Below, piece after piece: positions 60,687-64,000 of a DNA stretch of 64,000 nucleotides. A model generated the notes under the pieces. That model made no database searches. It worked only from the letters and a program-made list of their open reading frames with translations, and was not told where the DNA came from. Position 1 is the first letter of the stretch. Each line of letters starts with the position of its first letter. Where the stretch lies: positions 992,001-1,056,000 of the forward strand of contig NZ_JAMGBA010000001.1 of the NCBI RefSeq assembly GCF_023516455.1, given 5' to 3'. A program made the translations under genes and the position numbers. Source of the stretch: Sphingomonas caseinilytica (GTDB lineage Bacteria; Pseudomonadota; Alphaproteobacteria; Sphingomonadales; Sphingomonadaceae).

Positions 60687-62258
60687 ATGCAATTCCTGAT
60701 TGCGCTGATCGTCGGCGCCCTGTCCGCATTCGCGTTCGAACCGGTCGGCTGGTGGCCGCTGATGATCATTGCCATCGCCATCTTGTGCGAGCTGATCGTT
60801 CGCGCAGGCTCATTGAAGCGAGTGCTGCTGGTCGGCTGGGGTTTCGGCCTTGGCCAGTTCTGCATCGGTCTCAACTGGATCGCGACGGCCTTCACCTTCC
60901 AGGCGGCGATGCCGGCCTGGCTCGGCTGGATCGCGGTCGTGCTGCTGTCGCTCTACCTCGCAATCTACCCTGCGATGGCCGCCGGGCTTGCGTGGCGGTT
61001 TGGGGAGAAAGGGAAAATCGCGCTGGTGCTTGCACTGGCGGGCGGTTGGGTAATCACGGAGTGGCTTCGAGCCACGATGTTCACGGGATTCTCCTGGAAT
61101 CCGATCGGGGTCACGCTCGCCGACACCCCGCTGATCGGCGGAAGCCGCCTTATCGGAACCTATGGATTGTCGGCCTTGGTTGCGCTGATCGGCGGGAGCC
61201 TGTGGCTGGCATTTCGCCGCACTTGGCAGCCTCTTGCTGGAGTTGCCGCGGCAAGTCTCTTGCTTTGGGCCGTCCCGCCACCGAGCGAAGTTGCCCCGAC
61301 CTTGGCACCTCGAAGCATCCCCAATTCGCCACCTGCCGAAGACAAGGGCGGCACCGTTCTAATGCGGCCGATCCGTATCGTTCAGCCAAACATCGGTCAG
61401 CAGGACAAGTGGCGGCCGGGCTTCGAGGAAGAGGCCTATCGGCGGCTGGAATCGCTGACGATCAAGGGCCAGCCGGTCCAGCGCCTGGTCTTCTGGCCCG
61501 AGGCTGCCGTTACGGACCCCTTGGAAGACGCGCGCACCGGCGCCGATCGATACATTGAGGAGGAACGGCTCAGGGCAACCCGCACGCTCGGGTCCGGTGA
61601 CATTCTGCTCACCGGAGGGCTGAGCTTCACGTCGCGCGACGGCCAGAATGTCGATGGCGCTACCAACAGTGTCTACGCGCTGGAGCCGCTCGGGCGGATT
61701 GTTGGCCGCTATGACAAGGCGCATCTCGTTCCCTACGGCGAATATCTGCCGATGCGCCCGATATTGTCTGCGATCGGCCTGTCACGCCTCGCCCCGGGCG
61801 ACCTGGACTTCACCGCCGGGCCCGGTCCGCGCACCATCCAGTTGCCTGGCGATTGGGGCAAGGTCGGCTTCCAGCTCTGCTACGAGATCATCTTCTCCGG
61901 CCAGGTCGTCGACCGACACAACCGCCCGGATTTCATCTTCAACCCGTCCAACGACGCCTGGTTCGGGCGCTGGGGCCCGCCGCAGCATCTTGCACAGGCC
62001 CGCCTGAGGGCCGCCGAAGAGGGACTGCCGGTCGTGCGCTCCACGCCAACCGGCATCAGCGCGCTGATCGATCCGCATGGCGCGATCATCCAGTCGGTGC
62101 CGTGGCGGACCGCGGGGATGATCGACGCGCCCCTCCCCAACCCGCTCGCACCGACACTGTTTGCGAAGCTCGGCAACACCATCCCACTGTCGTTGGGCTT
62201 CCTCCTCCTTTTCGTCGCGATTGCGCTGGACCGCCGCGCTCGCTACAGGACCATATAA
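60687..62258 (+). CDS. lnt: Apolipoprotein N-acyltransferase
   Basis: Inner-membrane enzyme that adds the third acyl chain to lipoproteins. The 523-residue product has an N-terminal bundle of about six to seven transmembrane helices (to about 205) and a periplasmic nitrilase-fold domain with the catalytic triad: Glu 272 (VFWPEAA), Lys 344 (RYDKAHLVPYGEYLPMR) and Cys 398 (VGFQLCYEIIFSG). A last helix (TIPLSLGFLLLFVAIALD) closes the protein. It begins nine bases after the sugar dehydrogenase lipoprotein. The window encodes several lipoproteins that would be substrates. Confidence 0.96.
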   Translation: MQFLIALIVGALSAFAFEPVGWWPLMIIAIAILCELIVRAGSLKRVLLVGWGFGLGQFCIGLNWIATAFTFQAAMPAWLGWIAVVLLSLYLAIYPAMAAGLAWRFGEKGKIALVLALAGGWVITEWLRATMFTGFSWNPIGVTLADTPLIGGSRLIGTYGLSALVALIGGSLWLAFRRTWQPLAGVAAASLLLWAVPPPSEVAPTLAPRSIPNSPPAEDKGGTVLMRPIRIVQPNIGQQDKWRPGFEEEAYRRLESLTIKGQPVQRLVFWPEAAVTDPLEDARTGADRYIEEERLRATRTLGSGDILLTGGLSFTSRDGQNVDGATNSVYALEPLGRIVGRYDKAHLVPYGEYLPMRPILSAIGLSRLAPGDLDFTAGPGPRTIQLPGDWGKVGFQLCYEIIFSGQVVDRHNRPDFIFNPSNDAWFGRWGPPQHLAQARLRAAEEGLPVVRSTPTGISALIDPHGAIIQSVPWRTAGMIDAPLPNPLAPTLFAKLGNTIPLSLGFLLLFVAIALDRRARYRTI

Positions 62259-62314
62259 CGATTCCTTTATATCTTAATTTTTAGCAGATTTCTGCCAAGG
62301 ACTGATGGTATTCC
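62259..62314 (+). promoter_or_regulatory. A/T-rich metK leader with small hairpin
   Basis: The 56 bases between lnt and metK are strikingly A/T-rich at first (CCTTTATATCTTAATTTTTA), consistent with a promoter or terminator-like element. A small hairpin follows, GCAG-ATTT-CTGC (62284-62295), then AAGGA (62297-62301), 13 bases before the metK ATG, longer than ideal. A second ATG at 62305 opens a 12-codon frame overlapping metK out of frame. It does not match SAM-I, SAM-II or SAM/SAH cores as far as I can see. Confidence 0.4.
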
Positions 62315-63547
62315 ATGCGCACCTCCTATCTCTTCACGTCTGAATCCGTTTCCGAAGGCCACCCGGACAAGGTTGCCGACCAGATCAGCGATGCGATCGT
62401 CGATCTCTTCCTGTCCAAGGATCCGGAAGCGCGCGTGGCGTGCGAGACGATGACCACGACCAACCGGGTCGTCCTGGCCGGAGAAATCCGCGGGCGTGGC
62501 ATCATGGACGAGGACGGCAATTGGTCGCCGGGCATCCGCGAAGAGATCGAGCGCGCGGTTCGCGAGACGGTGAAGCGCATCGGCTATGAACAGGCCGGCT
62601 TCCACTGGGACAAGTTCGACTTTTCGAACCACCTTCACCCGCAGTCGGCCCACATCGCGCAGGGCGTCGACGCCAGCGGCAACAAGGACGAAGGCGCCGG
62701 CGACCAGGGCATCATGTTCGGCTTCGCTTGCGACGAAACCCCGGATCTCATGCCGGCGACGCTGGATTACAGCCACAAGATCCTGCAGCGCATGGCGGAC
62801 GACCGCCACGCCGGCCGCGCTCCGTTCCTGGAGCCGGACGCCAAGAGCCAGGTCACGCTGCGCTTCGAGAACGGAAAGCCGGTCGAAGCGACCGCGATCG
62901 TCGTCTCCACGCAGCACGCCAAGGGCTATGACGAGGGCGACAAGGAAGCCGAGCTCCACAACTATGTGAAGCAGGTCGTGTCCGACGTGCTTCCGGGCGG
63001 CCTCGTCACCGGCAACACCGTCTATCACATCAACCCGACCGGCAGCTTCGAGATCGGCGGGCCCGACGGCGACGCCGGCATCACCGGCCGCAAGATCATC
63101 GTCGACACCTACGGCGGCGCTGCACCGCATGGCGGCGGCGCGTTCAGCGGCAAGGACCCGACCAAGGTCGACCGCTCGGCCGCCTACGCCGCACGCTACC
63201 TTGCCAAGAACATTGTCGCGGCCGGCCTAGCCAAGCGCTGCACCATCCAGCTCGCCTATGCGATCGGCGTTTCGGCGCCGCTGTCGATCTATGTCGACAC
63301 GCATGGCACCGGCTCGGTTGGCGACGATACGATCGAGGCAGCGATCGGCCGCATCGGCAAGCTCGGCGGCCTGACCCCGCGCGGCATCCGCACCCACCTC
63401 ACGCTCAACAAGCCGATCTATTCGCCGACCGCCGCCTACGGCCACTTCGGCCGCAAGCCGGAAGGCGATCTCTTCCCGTGGGAAAAGACCGACCTGGTCG
63501 ACGATCTGAAGACCGCGCTCGACGAGGTCGCAAGCGTCGCTGCCTAG
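62315..63547 (+). CDS. metK: S-adenosylmethionine synthetase
   Basis: Makes SAM from methionine and ATP, the ligand of the S-box upstream of metX in this window. The 410-residue product shows [24 protein letters not shown] (methionine and ATP site), [16 protein letters not shown] (central signature), [23 protein letters not shown] (loop and catalytic Lys/Asp), and a C-terminal GHFGR segment. The start matches the family N-terminus [11 protein letters not shown]. trmB follows 15 bases after the stop. Confidence 0.98.
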   Translation: MRTSYLFTSESVSEGHPDKVADQISDAIVDLFLSKDPEARVACETMTTTNRVVLAGEIRGRGIMDEDGNWSPGIREEIERAVRETVKRIGYEQAGFHWDKFDFSNHLHPQSAHIAQGVDASGNKDEGAGDQGIMFGFACDETPDLMPATLDYSHKILQRMADDRHAGRAPFLEPDAKSQVTLRFENGKPVEATAIVVSTQHAKGYDEGDKEAELHNYVKQVVSDVLPGGLVTGNTVYHINPTGSFEIGGPDGDAGITGRKIIVDTYGGAAPHGGGAFSGKDPTKVDRSAAYAARYLAKNIVAAGLAKRCTIQLAYAIGVSAPLSIYVDTHGTGSVGDDTIEAAIGRIGKLGGLTPRGIRTHLTLNKPIYSPTAAYGHFGRKPEGDLFPWEKTDLVDDLKTALDEVASVAA

Positions 63548-63562
63548 GCCGCGCGACGGGTC

Positions 63563-64000
63563 ATGACAGCACACAAGGAAGGCGATCCGACCACGCTCAA
63601 CCGGCTTTACGGCCGGTCGAGCGGGCATAAGCTGCGCAAGGGCCAGGCCGATCTGGTCGAAACGCTCCTTCCGGCGATCGCGGTTCCTGAAGAGGGCGAC
63701 ATCACCGCCGAGCGGCTGTTCGGCGACGACCGCCCGCTCCACTTCGAAATCGGCTTCGGCGGCGGCGAGCATCTCGCGCATCGGGCAGACTTGCTTCCCG
63801 ATCACGGCTTCATCGGCTGCGAGCCCTTCGTCAACGGCGTCGCCCAGGCGCTGAGCCACATCCGTGACGGCCACCTGGCCAACGTCCGGGTCCACATGGG
63901 TGACGCGCTCGACGTACTTCGGCGCGTTCCCGACCAGTCGCTGCTGATGGTCTATCTTTTGCATCCCGACCCTTGGCCGAAGGCTCGGCACGCCAAGCGG
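63563..64000 (+). CDS. trmB: tRNA (guanine-N7-)-methyltransferase, 3' end cut off by window edge
   Basis: Methylates G46 in the variable loop of tRNAs. The first 146 codons are present: LNRLYGRSSGHKLRKGQADLVETLLP at the N-terminus, LHFEIGFGGGEHLAHRADLLPDHGFIGCEPF (SAM-binding motif I and following strand), and LMVYLLHPDPWPKARHAKR, the TrmB signature (PDPWPKxRHxKR). ATG 63563 is the first start after metK. The frame is truncated only by the window. Grouping with metK is common and fits SAM use. Confidence 0.95.
   Translation, partial: MTAHKEGDPTTLNRLYGRSSGHKLRKGQADLVETLLPAIAVPEEGDITAERLFGDDRPLHFEIGFGGGEHLAHRADLLPDHGFIGCEPFVNGVAQALSHIRDGHLANVRVHMGDALDVLRRVPDQSLLMVYLLHPDPWPKARHAKR

Noticed and set aside
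62259-62314. Known SAM/SAH or SAM-II riboswitch before metK
   Set aside because: The characteristic conserved core segments of those classes are not visible in the 56-base gap.

Overview
The window is 64 kb of gene-dense, high-GC chromosome from an alphaproteobacterium, most likely of the order Sphingomonadales. I base this on PopZ beside valS, a MucR/Ros-type regulator, a Fur/Mur-type regulator without C-terminal cysteines, many NodT/TolC/RND envelope genes, and the order miaB-phoH-ybeY-corC-lnt-metK-trmB. I see no prophage, transposase, CRISPR array or rRNA operon. Both ends are cut inside genes: a PLP-dependent decarboxylase on the left and trmB on the right. All names are from reading the translations; no database search was possible.

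Region 1 (1-5.7 kb, minus strand) is a methionine cluster, metX-metB-hom, joined by ATGA overlaps, followed by hemB and the truncated decarboxylase. It is headed by a SAM-I (S-box) riboswitch whose downstream sequence holds mutually exclusive pairings that reach the metX ribosome binding site. Region 2 (5.7-15.6 kb) carries a lipid kinase, a MATE exporter, valS, an S9 peptidase, popZ, tolC and pcm. Region 3 (15.6-18.2 kb) has tRNA-Cys, a gene-poor and apparently less GC-rich 760-base stretch, and small unknown genes.

Region 4 (18.2-25.3 kb) is an RND tripartite efflux operon, with a possible 10-codon leader peptide coupled to the adaptor gene. It is divergent from a PCu(A)C/SCO copper-delivery pair. 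Region 5 (25.3-43 kb) is mixed housekeeping: hydrolase, SelO, AstD, ChrA, DnaB, Dcd, RNase R, a DMT transporter, M28 and M3 peptidases, an ion channel and unknown secreted proteins.

Region 6 (43-52 kb, plus strand) is a valine-degradation operon: mmsA, isobutyryl-CoA dehydrogenase, 3-hydroxyisobutyryl-CoA hydrolase, enoyl-CoA hydratase and mmsB. A VOC protein, two paralogous lipoproteins of unknown function and a class I PHA synthase lie inside it. Region 7 (52-64 kb, plus strand) is nfuA, tsaB-rimI, mucR, fur, plsC-like, then miaB-phoH-ybeY-corC, a PQQ-type sugar dehydrogenase lipoprotein, lnt, metK and trmB.

Nine interspersed palindromic repeats of 65-85 bases sit in gene junctions. They belong to several unrelated sequence families, yet nearly all begin GTCA and end TGAC. 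Two lie inside the valine operon and end flush against the next gene's Shine-Dalgarno sequence.
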